This document shows positions 8,194 to 16,151 of a stretch of DNA of 34,383 bases, in pieces (the stretch's first letter is position 1; each line of letters begins with the position of its first letter). The stretch is taken from assembly GCA_002307145.1 (NCBI GenBank), contig DBTR01000065.1, positions 1,831 to 36,213 on the forward strand. Reading direction: 5' to 3'. Below the pieces are notes generated by a model. It searched no databases, was not told the DNA's origin, and saw only the letters and a list, made by a program, of their open reading frames with translations. This DNA comes from Rhodospirillum sp. UBA1311 (GTDB taxonomy: Bacteria > Pseudomonadota > Alphaproteobacteria > Rhodospirillales > Rhodospirillaceae). The position numbers and the translations under genes were made by a program.

Positions 8194-8224
8194 TTGCGCT
8201 GAGGGGAATCGAATCCCGTATAGT
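8194..8224 (+). promoter_or_regulatory. Probable promoter of the hpnCD-hpnE unit
   Basis: A good -10 box TATAGT (8219-8224) lies 39 bases before the hpnCD start in the divergent gap 8170-8263. The best -35 candidate, TTGCGC at 8194-8199, has a long 19-base spacer, so the -35 assignment is weak. No comparable promoter is clear for the divergent NDUFAF6-like gene. Confidence 0.45.
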
Positions 8225-8263
8225 GTCTGCCCAGCGACCACTCGGAGCCCTCAGGACCCCGCC

Positions 8264-9991
8264 ATGATATCTTCCCGCATCGACGAATGCACTGTCGCGG
8301 GTGTCGCCCGGCCCGAGAACTTTCCGGTGGCGTCGCTGCTTCTCGCGCGCAACGATCGCGCCGCGGTGCGGGCATTCTATCGCTTTGCCCGGTTCGCCGA
8401 CGACATCGCCGATTCGCCGGACCTCGCGTCGGAGCGCAAGCTCGCCGCCCTCGCCGCCCTCGACGCCGCGCTGCTCGGCGAGCGCGCGATCGCCGACGCG
8501 GTGGACGTCTCCCCCGCCGAAGCCCTGCGCGCCGCGCTCGCGGCCCGGGGCCTCGAAACCACTCAGGCGCGGGTGCTGTTGGGCGCATTCCGCCGCGATG
8601 CGGAAAATCGCGGCACGCCCACCTGGGCGGATCTGATGGCTTACTGCCGCGCCTCCGCCGCACCGGTCGGGCGCTTTCTCCTCGACCTCCACCGCGAGCC
8701 GCGCCGCGCGTTGGACGCCGCCGACGCGCTTTGCGCCGCGCTGCAGGTCCTCAACCATCTCCAGGACATCGGCGAAGACTACCGCCTGCGCAAGCGGATC
8801 TACCTGCCGCTTGCCTGGCCCGACGGCACCTGCGCCGACCTCGCCGACCTCGACCGCACCTCGCTGACGCCGAACCTGCGCGCCTGCGTCGACCGCGCGC
8901 TGGAACGCACCGCCCGCCTGCTCGACCGCGCCGACACCTTGCCCGCCTTGCTCACCTCGCCGCGCTTGCGCGCCGAGGCCGCCGCGATCCTCTCCCTCGC
9001 CCATGCCCTCGCGCGCCGCCTCCACTCCGGCGATCCGCTCGCGCGACGCATCCGCCCGACCTCGGGCGACGCCGCCCGCGCCGCCGCCGCCGCGTTGCGC
9101 GCGCTGGTGCGGCCGCCGCCGGTCTGCCTGCTCGGCGCGGCACAGCGGCGCGAGATCAACGCCATCGTCGCGAAGTCGGGATCGTCGTTCCGCCTCGGCC
9201 TTGCCTGCCTGCCGCGCCCGCGCCGCGACGCGATGCGCACGCTCTATGCCTTCTGCCGCGTTCTCGACGACATCGCCGACGAACCCGGCCCCACCTCGGC
9301 GGAGCGCCACGCCCAGCTCGACGCCTGGGAAACCTGCCTCTCCGCCCTCGAATCCCGCACCGAGGTCGAGGACCCGCCCGCCCTCGTCGCCGCGCTTGCG
9401 GCGGTCAACGAACGCTACGGCCTCGACTTCGCCGAATGCCGCGCCCTGATCGCCGGGATGCGGATGGACGTGGACGGCCCGATGGTGGCCCCGGAGGACG
9501 AAGCCTTCCGCCTCTACTGCCGCCGCGTCGCGGTCAGCGTCGGGTTGATCGCACTGCCGCTGATGGGCGCGACCGACCCCGGCGCACGTCGCTTCGCCGC
9601 CGAACTCGGCCACGCGTTGCAGTGCGTCAACATAATCCGCGACGTCGCCGAGGATGCGGCGATCGGGCGCTGCTACCTGCCGCGCGAACTCCTGCTCGCC
9701 CATGGCATCGCGAGCATCAAGGCCGCCGAGATCGTCCGCCATCCGAACCTCGGCGCGGTGCGGGCGAGGCTCGCCGCCCGCGCCCGCGCCCACTTCGCCG
9801 CCGCGCTCGAAGACCTGCCGTCGGAGGATTGCAGCGAACTCCTGCCCGCACGACTGATGATGGCCGCCTACCAGGACGTCCTCGACCGGATCGAGGCGAA
9901 CGGCTGGGAGACGCTCAAGCCGCCGCCGCGCCCGGGCAAAATCAAGCGCCTGCTCTGCCTCTTCCGCCTGCCTCGGCCACGCGGGAGTTAA
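8264..9991 (+). CDS. hpnCD: HpnC-HpnD fusion: hydroxysqualene synthase and presqualene diphosphate synthase in one chain
   Basis: A single uninterrupted frame of 575 residues encodes two squalene/phytoene synthase domains. Domain 1 (about 1-281) opens with the HpnC-like ARPENFPVASLLL and carries DDIAD (46-50) and NHLQDIGED with D168/D172. Domain 2 (about 304-575) opens with the HpnD-like KSGSSFRLGL and YAFCRVLDDIADE (D335-D339), and has NIIRDVAED with D460/D464. The linker is about 282-303. In the known three-enzyme route, HpnD makes presqualene diphosphate from two farnesyl diphosphates, HpnC makes hydroxysqualene, and HpnE reduces it to squalene for hopanoids. hpnE follows after four bases, completing the pathway. 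HpnC and HpnD are usually separate proteins; no internal start with a ribosome binding site is visible near the junction. A sequencing error that removed a stop cannot be excluded. Confidence 0.85.
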   Translation: MISSRIDECTVAGVARPENFPVASLLLARNDRAAVRAFYRFARFADDIADSPDLASERKLAALAALDAALLGERAIADAVDVSPAEALRAALAARGLETTQARVLLGAFRRDAENRGTPTWADLMAYCRASAAPVGRFLLDLHREPRRALDAADALCAALQVLNHLQDIGEDYRLRKRIYLPLAWPDGTCADLADLDRTSLTPNLRACVDRALERTARLLDRADTLPALLTSPRLRAEAAAILSLAHALARRLHSGDPLARRIRPTSGDAARAAAAALRALVRPPPVCLLGAAQRREINAIVAKSGSSFRLGLACLPRPRRDAMRTLYAFCRVLDDIADEPGPTSAERHAQLDAWETCLSALESRTEVEDPPALVAALAAVNERYGLDFAECRALIAGMRMDVDGPMVAPEDEAFRLYCRRVAVSVGLIALPLMGATDPGARRFAAELGHALQCVNIIRDVAEDAAIGRCYLPRELLLAHGIASIKAAEIVRHPNLGAVRARLAARARAHFAAALEDLPSEDCSELLPARLMMAAYQDVLDRIEANGWETLKPPPRPGKIKRLLCLFRLPRPRGS

Positions 9992-9995
9992 AGCC

Positions 9996-11252
9996 ATGGC
10001 CACCCCCCTCGCACCGGTCTGCAACGTCGTCGGCGCAGGTCTCGCGGGCCTTGCCGCCGCCTGGGCGCTGTCCCGAGCGGGGATGCGGGTGCGGTTGTTC
10101 GAGGCCGCCGCCCACGCGGGCGGGCGCTGCCGCTCGCTCCCCGACCAGCGCTTCGGCACTGCGATCGACAACGGCAGTCATTTGCTGTTTTCCGGCAACC
10201 ACGCCGCGCTCGAATTCCTGCGCGGCATCGGCGCGCCGTCCATCGGCCTGACCCCGCGAGACGGCACCGAGTTCCTCGACCTTGCCGACAACGCCCGTTG
10301 GCGGATCGTACCCGGTGGCGAGAGCGCGCTGTGGATGTTGGGGTCGGGCCTCAAGGTGCCGGGCGTCGGTCGCGTCTGCATGCTGCGCGAGGGCATCCGC
10401 CTGCTCACCGCCAAACCCGGCGAACGTGTCGGCGAACGCGTGCCGACCCACGGAACCGCTTGGCGGCGATTCTGGAAACCGTTCCTGAGCGCGGTGTTCA
10501 ATGCCGATCCGGCATCAGTTTCCGCCCCCCACGCCGCCGACGTGCTGCGTGCCCTCGCCATGGATGGCGCTGCGGGGGGACGTCCGCTTCAGGCCGCGCG
10601 GCCATGGTCAGAGATCGTCGCAGAGCCTGCGCTCCACCATTTGCGCGAGCGCGGCGTCGACATCCGCCTCGGCTCGCCGCTCCTCGCCCTCGACCGGGGC
10701 GAAGGCCGGGTGCGCCGCCTGGTGTTCCGCAAGGGCAGCGTCGATTCCGCCGACGAGGCGGTGATCCTCGCGATCCCGAACGCGGTGGCCCATCGCCTCT
10801 GTCCGGACGCGGTGCCCGAAATCCCCTCCGCGCCGATCGTCAACCTCCACTACCAGACCGACATCGACCAGGGGCTCGGCTTCTGCGGCATCGTCGGCGG
10901 CATCGCCGACTGGGTGTTCTGGCGCGGCGGCGTCGTTTCGGCCACGATCGCGGGCGGCGGACCCGACCTCGACCCGGACGCCCTGGCCGCGACGGTCTGG
11001 GCGGAAGCGCGGCGGGTGCTGCCGAAGTCGGTGGCGGCGCTGCCTCCGTCCTGGCACCGCATCGTGGAAAAGCGCGCCACCAGCGCCGCCACGCCGGAAG
11101 CCTTCCGCCTCCGCCCCAAAACCGTCACCGCCCACCCCAACCTGTTCCTCGCGGGCGATTGGACCGACACCGGCCTGCCCTCGACCATCGAGTGCGCAGT
11201 GCGTTCCGGATTTACAGCCGCCCAGGCCGTGGTTGCTGCTGCGAAAGCATGA
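9996..11252 (+). CDS. hpnE: HpnE, hydroxysqualene dehydroxylase
   Basis: This 418-residue FAD-dependent oxidoreductase should carry out the last step to squalene, the reductive removal of the hydroxyl of hydroxysqualene. The N-terminal dinucleotide motif is VVGAGLAGLAAAWALSRAG (about residues 11-29), followed by FEAAAHAGGRCRS, as in the amine-oxidase/phytoene-desaturase superfamily. The C-terminal FAD motif is NLFLAGDWTDTGLPSTIE, with SGFTAAQAV after it. Length is typical for HpnE. The start lies four bases after the stop of the HpnC-HpnD fusion, so both are on one mRNA. The similar WTDTGLPST end in carotenoid desaturases makes the family assignment less specific on its own, but the context with HpnC and HpnD settles it. 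Confidence 0.9.
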   Translation: MATPLAPVCNVVGAGLAGLAAAWALSRAGMRVRLFEAAAHAGGRCRSLPDQRFGTAIDNGSHLLFSGNHAALEFLRGIGAPSIGLTPRDGTEFLDLADNARWRIVPGGESALWMLGSGLKVPGVGRVCMLREGIRLLTAKPGERVGERVPTHGTAWRRFWKPFLSAVFNADPASVSAPHAADVLRALAMDGAAGGRPLQAARPWSEIVAEPALHHLRERGVDIRLGSPLLALDRGEGRVRRLVFRKGSVDSADEAVILAIPNAVAHRLCPDAVPEIPSAPIVNLHYQTDIDQGLGFCGIVGGIADWVFWRGGVVSATIAGGGPDLDPDALAATVWAEARRVLPKSVAALPPSWHRIVEKRATSAATPEAFRLRPKTVTAHPNLFLAGDWTDTGLPSTIECAVRSGFTAAQAVVAAAKA

Positions 11253-11330
11253 CATTCGCCGGAAATCTCGTTCTTCGCCCTTAACTTATCCCTGCCCCGC
11301 ACCTAAATGCGTGGGGAGAAAGCTACTTGT

Positions 11331-11350
11331 GCGTCGCATTCGCGCGACGC
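11331..11350 (+). promoter_or_regulatory. Stem-loop in the sodB leader
   Basis: A perfect 7-bp stem, GCGTCGC (11331-11337) with GCGACGC (11344-11350), and a 6-base loop lie 13 bases before the ribosome binding site of sodB. No T tract follows, so it is not a terminator. A weaker hairpin with a bulge (CCCCGCA near 11296 with TGCGTGGGG) precedes it. Stability control or protein/small-RNA binding is possible, but no known element is recognised. The rest of the gap 11253-11377 shows nothing I can name. Confidence 0.4.
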
Positions 11351-11377
11351 CAACCCAAAAGAGAAGGAGAACGCCAC

Positions 11378-11980
11378 ATGGCATTCGAACTCGCGCCGCT
11401 TCCGTACGACCCGGCATCGCTGGAGCCCTACATCTCCGCGACGACGATGAATCTGCACCACGACAAGCATCTGGCGACCTACGTCACGAATCTCAACAAG
11501 CTGATCGACGGTACGCCGCTCGCTTCGAAGTCGCTGGAAGAGATCATCCTCACCGCTGCAGGCGATGCGGAGAAGGTCGGCGTGTTCAACAACGCCGGCC
11601 AGATGTGGAACCACAACATGTTCTGGGATTGCCTCTCGGCCCAGGGCGGCGGCGCGCCGTCCGGCGAGTTGGCCGAACGCATCACCGCCGATTTCGGCTC
11701 GGTCGACGCGTTCAAGGAGCAGTTCAAGGCGGCGGCCCTCGGCCAGTTCGGCTCGGGCTGGGCCTGGCTCGTCGTCGACAAGGGCAAGCTCAAGGTCACC
11801 AAGACCGGCAACGCCGATCTGCCGCTGGCCCATGGACAGACCGCGCTGTTCAACCTCGACGTCTGGGAACATGCCTACTACGTCGACTACCAGAATCGCC
11901 GCGCCGATTACGTCCAGGCGGTGCTCGACCGGTTGATCAACTGGAAGTTCGTCGCCGAGAACTTGAAAAAGGCGGCTTGA
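11378..11980 (+). CDS. sodB: Superoxide dismutase, Fe/Mn family (Fe-type features)
   Basis: This 200-residue cytoplasmic enzyme converts superoxide to hydrogen peroxide and oxygen. The metal ligands are visible: H27 (LHHDKHLATYV), H79 (WNHNMFWD), D161 and H165 (DVWEHAYY). The residues AQGGG after the second ligand, and ALGQFGSGWAWLV, are of the iron-enzyme type, although metal choice cannot be proven from sequence. There is no signal peptide. ATG at 11378 has AAGGAG eight bases upstream. It lies alone between hpnE and a strong bidirectional terminator, with a structured leader of its own. It is not part of the secDF operon, which ends on the opposite strand. Confidence 0.95.
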   Translation: MAFELAPLPYDPASLEPYISATTMNLHHDKHLATYVTNLNKLIDGTPLASKSLEEIILTAAGDAEKVGVFNNAGQMWNHNMFWDCLSAQGGGAPSGELAERITADFGSVDAFKEQFKAAALGQFGSGWAWLVVDKGKLKVTKTGNADLPLAHGQTALFNLDVWEHAYYVDYQNRRADYVQAVLDRLINWKFVAENLKKAA

Positions 11981-12000
11981 TCGCCGCACCCGGAAAGCAA

Positions 12001-12030
12001 AACGGCGGGGAATTTCCCCGCCGTTTTTAT
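12001..12030. terminator. Bidirectional rho-independent terminator between sodB and secF
   Basis: The stem AACGGCGGGG (12001-12010) pairs with CCCCGCCGTT (12016-12025) around the loop AATTT. On the plus strand TTTTTATTTT follows, and on the minus strand TTTTGCTTT follows. It serves both sodB (stop 11980) and secF (stop 12038), which converge here. Confidence 0.92.
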
Positions 12031-12037
12031 TTTGCCC

Positions 12038-12985
12038 TCAGCCCTGCTTGGCACCGGGTTCGGCTTCCGCTTCAAGCGGCGCGATCGCGTCGGTGTTGCG
12101 GAGCTTGAAGTAGATCAACACCGGCAGCGCAATGTAGACCGACGAGAAGGTGCCGACCACCACGCCGAGAATCATCGCGAGGGCAAAGCCGCGCAGGACC
12201 TCGCCGCCGAACAGCGCGATCGCCAACACCGAGATGATCGTCGTGCCGCCGGTGAGAATGGTCCGCGACATCGTCTCGTTGACGCTCAGGTTGAGCAGGT
12301 CCTTGACCGGCATCTTCTTGAACTTGCGCAAGTTCTCGCGCACGCGGTCGTAGATCACGACGGTGTCGTTGATCGAGTAGCCCGCCACCGTCAGCACCGC
12401 CGCCACCGAAGTGAGACTGAATTCGAGCCCGGTGATCGAGTAGAAGCCGATCGTCAGCACCACGTCGTGGATCAGCGCGAGCATGCCGCCGACACCGAAG
12501 TGCCACTCGAAGCGCAGCCAGATGTAGCCCGAGATCGCCACCATCGCGAGGATCGTCGCGAGAATGCCGTCGCGGATCAATTCCTCGCCGACCTTCGGCC
12601 CGACGACTTCGGTGCGCCGATCCTCGAACGACGGCCCGAGGGTGTCGCGCACCGCCTTCAAGGCGGCGTTCTGCGAGACCTCGTTGTCGAACGCGGGAAT
12701 GCGGATCATCACCTCACGGCCGGTTTCGCCGATCCCCTGGAGGCCGATCTCGCCGACGCCGATATCGTTGAGGCGGGTGCGGAGATCGTGGAGATCGACC
12801 GGTTTGTCCGAACGGACTTCCATCTGGATGCCGCCGGAGAAGTCGATACCGTAGTTGAGGCCCTTGGTAAGCAGCAGAACCCCGGTGCTGCCCAAGAGCA
12901 ACACCGAGAAGAACAACGCGATGAAACGCTTGCCGACGAAGTCGACCTTGGTTTCACCGGGAAGGAACTTGATGCCACGGAACAT
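12038..12985 (-). CDS. secF: SecF, protein-export membrane subunit
   Basis: This 315-residue inner-membrane protein works with SecD and YajC to use the proton gradient for late steps of Sec export. It has the first membrane helix at about 20-39, the conserved GIDFSGG at 46-52, a short periplasmic domain, and the signature GYSINDTVVIYDRVREN in the fourth-fifth helix region, then ALFGGEVLRGFALAM and a terminal helix. Length and six-helix layout are normal. ATG at 12985 has AAGGGG upstream. The gap to secD is 21 bases, in the order yajC-secD-secF. The gene stops just before the strong bidirectional terminator shared with sodB, so it is the last gene of the operon here. Confidence 0.95.
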   Translation of the reverse strand: MFRGIKFLPGETKVDFVGKRFIALFFSVLLLGSTGVLLLTKGLNYGIDFSGGIQMEVRSDKPVDLHDLRTRLNDIGVGEIGLQGIGETGREVMIRIPAFDNEVSQNAALKAVRDTLGPSFEDRRTEVVGPKVGEELIRDGILATILAMVAISGYIWLRFEWHFGVGGMLALIHDVVLTIGFYSITGLEFSLTSVAAVLTVAGYSINDTVVIYDRVRENLRKFKKMPVKDLLNLSVNETMSRTILTGGTTIISVLAIALFGGEVLRGFALAMILGVVVGTFSSVYIALPVLIYFKLRNTDAIAPLEAEAEPGAKQG

Positions 12986-13006
12986 TGCGGAAAACCCCTT
13001 CCCTGA

Positions 13007-14578
13007 TCAGACCGGCAGCGTCGTGGGGCGCTTGGCGCGCATCCAGACCACCACCATGAGGCGCGTCAGCATCACCGCCGAGAACATCGACGTGATGATG
13101 CCGAGACCGAGCGTCACGGCGAAGCCGCGCACCGGACCGGAGCCGAAGTGATACAGCAGCACCGCCGCGGCCAGCGTGGTGACGTTCGCGTCGAGAATAG
13201 TGGCGAAGGCGCGCGAGAACCCGGCTTCGATCGAACTCAACACCGAGCGGCCGTTCGCGTATTCTTCGCGCATGCGCTCGAAGATCAGCACGTTGGCGTC
13301 CACGGCCATGCCCATGGTCAAGACGATGCCGGCGATGCCCGGTAGCGTCAGCGTCGCGCCGATCGCGGAAAGCCCGCCGACCAGCAGCACCATGTTCATC
13401 ACCAGCGCGATATTGGCGAAGATGCCGAACAGCCCATAGGCGACGACCATGAAGCCGACCACCAACGCGAGGCCGACGAGGCTCGACATCGTGCCCGCGC
13501 GGATCGAATCCGCCCCGAGGCTCGGGCCGACCGAACGTTCTTCGAGGAAGGTGATCGACGTCGGCAGCGCGCCCGAGCGCAACAGCAGCGCGAGGTCGCT
13601 CGCGCCCTGGGTACTGAAGCCGCCGGTGATGACGCCGTTGCCCTGGAGGATCGCGCTGCGGATGTTGGGCGCCGACACCACCTTGTTGTCGAGGACGATC
13701 GCGAGGTTGTGGCCGACGTTGTCCGCCGTGACCTTGCCGAAGATCCGCCCGCCGAGGGCGTCGAAGCGGAACGACACCACCGGCGCGCTCTGGTCGAAGC
13801 TCGGCTGCGCGTCGACGAGATGCTCGCCCGCGACTTCGACCTTCTTGCGCACCACGTAATACTGCTTCTGCCCATCGGGACGGGCGTCCATGCCTTCGAG
13901 GAGCATCGAGCCCGGCGGAATCCGTCCGCGCAGGGCGTCCTCCACCGAGGTGTCGGAATCGACCAGGTGGAAGGTCATGCGAGCGGTCTTGCCGATCACC
14001 TCGCGCGCACGCTTCGGATCGGAAACGCCCGGCAACTGGATGACGATGCGGTTGTCGCCCTGGCGCTGGATCGAAGGTTCGCGGGTGCCGAGTTCGTCGA
14101 TGCGCTTGCGGATGATGTCGAGGGTGGTCGAGAGCGCGCCTTCGAGCATCGCCTTCCGGGCCTTTTCGCCGTAGACGATCTTGACCAGGCCCTGGTCGTC
14201 CATCTCGACGTCGGCGGAGGGGATCGCGCCGCGCAGCGCCTTGCGGGCCTGGGCGCGCTCGGACTCGTCGCCGAGGATCGTCGCCACCACCGCGCCGTCC
14301 TTCACCGCGAGACCGGTGTAGCGGAGCTTCTCGGTGCGCATCGTGCTGCGGGCGACATCGACGACGCCTTCGAGCTTGTCGCGCATCAACTCGGCGGTAT
14401 TGAGCTCAAGGAGAAGGTGCGAACCGCCCTGGAGATCGAGCCCGAGGCTCAACGGTTGCAGCCAGTTCGGCATCTTGTCGGTGATGTCGCGGCCGACGAG
14501 ATTGGGCGCGGCGAACATCACGCCCGCGGCGAGCACCAGCATGACGAGGGCGAGCTTCCACTTCTGAAAGTACAGCAT
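13007..14578 (-). CDS. secD: SecD, protein-export membrane subunit
   Basis: This 523-residue inner-membrane protein forms a complex with SecF. Helix 1 covers about residues 8-24 (LALVMLVLAAGVMFAAPN), followed by LGLDLQGGSHLLLE, the conserved start of the periplasmic P1 domain. The large periplasmic part includes RQGDNRIVIQLPGV and NIRSAILQGNGVITGGFS. The C-terminal five helices include GMAVDANVLIFERMREE, the hallmark of SecD. Length is typical of the proteobacterial protein without extra domains. ATG at 14578 is chosen because MLYFQKWKL is a usual SecD start and GAAGG lies upstream; the frame is open for 19 more codons without typical sequence. It is the second gene of yajC-secD-secF. Confidence 0.95.
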   Translation of the reverse strand: MLYFQKWKLALVMLVLAAGVMFAAPNLVGRDITDKMPNWLQPLSLGLDLQGGSHLLLELNTAELMRDKLEGVVDVARSTMRTEKLRYTGLAVKDGAVVATILGDESERAQARKALRGAIPSADVEMDDQGLVKIVYGEKARKAMLEGALSTTLDIIRKRIDELGTREPSIQRQGDNRIVIQLPGVSDPKRAREVIGKTARMTFHLVDSDTSVEDALRGRIPPGSMLLEGMDARPDGQKQYYVVRKKVEVAGEHLVDAQPSFDQSAPVVSFRFDALGGRIFGKVTADNVGHNLAIVLDNKVVSAPNIRSAILQGNGVITGGFSTQGASDLALLLRSGALPTSITFLEERSVGPSLGADSIRAGTMSSLVGLALVVGFMVVAYGLFGIFANIALVMNMVLLVGGLSAIGATLTLPGIAGIVLTMGMAVDANVLIFERMREEYANGRSVLSSIEAGFSRAFATILDANVTTLAAAVLLYHFGSGPVRGFAVTLGLGIITSMFSAVMLTRLMVVVWMRAKRPTTLPV

Positions 14579-14662
14579 CGGACGACCTTCGGGGTAATCA
14601 GGGCAAGGCGCCGCGCCCGGGGCTCCCGGGCGCAACGACCGAGTAGCGCGTTGGACGCGCTG

Positions 14663-15079
14663 TTACTTGCCGCCCAGGAGACGGCGCAGCTTGGAACCCG
14701 AAACCGGCTTCTCCGCGTCGTTCGCAGGGGTCGGGACGCCGGCATCGTCGCCCTTGGATTCGGGAGCGGCGGCGCGTTCCTTGTAGAGGCCGAGAACGGT
14801 CTCCCGCGTCACCTTGACGCGCAGGTTTTCGGCGATTTCGACAGTCAGCTCGTTGTCGACCGTCTTGGTCACTGTGCCGACGATGCCGCCGCCGGTGACG
14901 ATACGGTCGCCCCGCTTGATCCCCGAGAGCATCGCCTTGTGTTCCTTAGCGCGCTTCTGCTGCGGACGGATCAGCAGGAAGTAGAAGATCGCGAAGACCA
15001 GGACCAACGGCAGCATCTGCTCGAAGCCAAAGCCGGGAGCACCACCGGCAGTCTGGGCGAAGGCGGGCGAAATCAGCAT
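14663..15079 (-). CDS. yajC: YajC, Sec translocase accessory protein
   Basis: This 138-residue small membrane protein associates with SecDF. It begins MLISPAFAQ, as many alphaproteobacterial YajC proteins do, and has one membrane helix at about 22-37 followed by RPQQKR (38-43). The conserved KRGDRIVTGGGIVGTV follows, and then a charged C-terminal tail. ATG at 15079 is preferred over ATG at 15097 because GAGGAG lies 10 bases upstream of it, and because it removes an atypical six-residue extension. It is the first gene of the yajC-secD-secF operon and has a recognisable promoter 90-120 bases upstream. Confidence 0.92.
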   Translation of the reverse strand: MLISPAFAQTAGGAPGFGFEQMLPLVLVFAIFYFLLIRPQQKRAKEHKAMLSGIKRGDRIVTGGGIVGTVTKTVDNELTVEIAENLRVKVTRETVLGLYKERAAAPESKGDDAGVPTPANDAEKPVSGSKLRRLLGGK

Positions 15080-15172
15080 GTATCCAAAGCTCCTCATGAA
15101 CGCCCCGGTCGCGAGATACCGGACGAATCGTTATCGGTGCGTCGCGCCGGATCGGGCGCATACGATCGACGG

Positions 15173-15200
15173 ACTATAAACGTCGGGGCACGAGATTCAA
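15173..15200 (-). promoter_or_regulatory. Promoter of the yajC-secD-secF operon
   Basis: On the minus strand, TTGAAT (15195-15200) and TATAGT (15173-15178) are separated by 16 bases, close to the sigma-70 consensus. The predicted transcript would start near 15166, giving a leader of about 87 bases before yajC. For the divergent ATPase gene at 15285 I see no equally good promoter in the rest of this 205-base gap. Confidence 0.65.
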
Positions 15201-15284
15201 TGTTTAACCGATGTTGGTTTTGTGATTGTCTCGGGCCTTCAAACCCCAGGCGTTCGTTGCTCGCCGCTCCGAGGAGCTAATCCC

Positions 15285-16151
15285 ATGTCCGAAATGGCGC
15301 AAGTCCTGCAAGCTTTGGATCGCATCGCGGCGGCCCTCGAACGCAGGCATCCTCCGGTCGCGCCGGTCGAGATCGCCGCCGACGCCGATGCGTTCGTCTG
15401 GCAAACCGGACCCGACGCCCTCCTCGCAGTGCGCCGGGTCAACCGCCTGCCGCTCGGCCTGCTCAAGGGGATCGAGGCGCAAAAGGATCGGCTGCTCGAA
15501 AATACCTTGCGCTTCCTCAATGGTTTGCCTGCCAACAATGCGCTGCTCTGGGGAGCGCGCGGCACCGGCAAGTCGTCGTTGGTCAAGGCGGTCCACGCCG
15601 AGGCCAACGCGCTCGCGGACGGCAACCTCGCGATGATCGAGATCCAGCGCGAGGACATCCCGTCCCTGCCCCGCCTGCTCCGCCATCTGGCGGCCTCGGA
15701 ACGGCGCTTCCTGCTGTTCTGCGACGATCTGTCGTTCGAGAACCAGGACGAGAGCTACAAGTCGCTGAAGTCGGTGCTGGACGGCGGGCTCGAAGGCCGC
15801 CCGGACTCCGTGTTGTTCTACGCCACCTCGAATCGTCGCCACCTGATGAGTCGCCAGATGATCGAGAACGAGCGGGTCGGCGCGATTCACCAGGGCGAAG
15901 CGGTGGAGGAGAAGGTCTCGCTGTCCGACCGCTTTGGCATGTGGATCGGCTTCCACAACATGGACCAGGACACCTATTTCGACATCGTCCACGGCTACTG
16001 CGCCGCGACCGGCATCGAGGTGCCGTTCGCCGAAATCCAGGCCGAAGCGTTGGCGTGGTCGATGAGCCGCGGCGGCCGCTCGGGCCGCGTCGCCTGGCAG
16101 TTCTTCCTCGACCTCTGCGGCCGCCTCGGGGTACCGCCGAAGTTCGACTGA
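15285..16151 (+). CDS. DUF815-type AAA ATPase
   Basis: This 288-residue predicted cytoplasmic ATPase has an N-terminal segment with a coiled-coil-like start (MAQVLQALDRIAAALERR). The Walker A motif is GARGTGKSS (90-98) and the Walker B is FLLFCDDLSF (D147, D148). An arginine-rich ATSNRRHLMSR follows, similar to sensor elements, then DRFGMWIGFHNMDQDTY. The family (DUF815, from memory) is widespread but of unknown function. ATG at 15285 has GAGGAG eight bases upstream. It lies between the nlpD-side and yajC-side minus-strand blocks and is read alone; its stop TGA abuts the nlpD stop directly, giving the 8-bp palindrome CTGATCAG with no space for a terminator. Confidence 0.85.
   Translation: MSEMAQVLQALDRIAAALERRHPPVAPVEIAADADAFVWQTGPDALLAVRRVNRLPLGLLKGIEAQKDRLLENTLRFLNGLPANNALLWGARGTGKSSLVKAVHAEANALADGNLAMIEIQREDIPSLPRLLRHLAASERRFLLFCDDLSFENQDESYKSLKSVLDGGLEGRPDSVLFYATSNRRHLMSRQMIENERVGAIHQGEAVEEKVSLSDRFGMWIGFHNMDQDTYFDIVHGYCAATGIEVPFAEIQAEALAWSMSRGGRSGRVAWQFFLDLCGRLGVPPKFD

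Noticed and set aside
9107..9175. Separate hpnD gene with its own start (GTG at 9107)
   Set aside because: No ribosome binding site precedes the GTG and the frame continues from hpnC without a stop; a fusion is the simplest reading.
6923..10171. A very long minus-strand open frame (over 1000 codons) opposite hpnCD
   Set aside because: It is low-complexity (Arg, Ala, Gly) and covers genes with clear motifs on the other strand and in other frames; no ribosome binding site or conserved domain.
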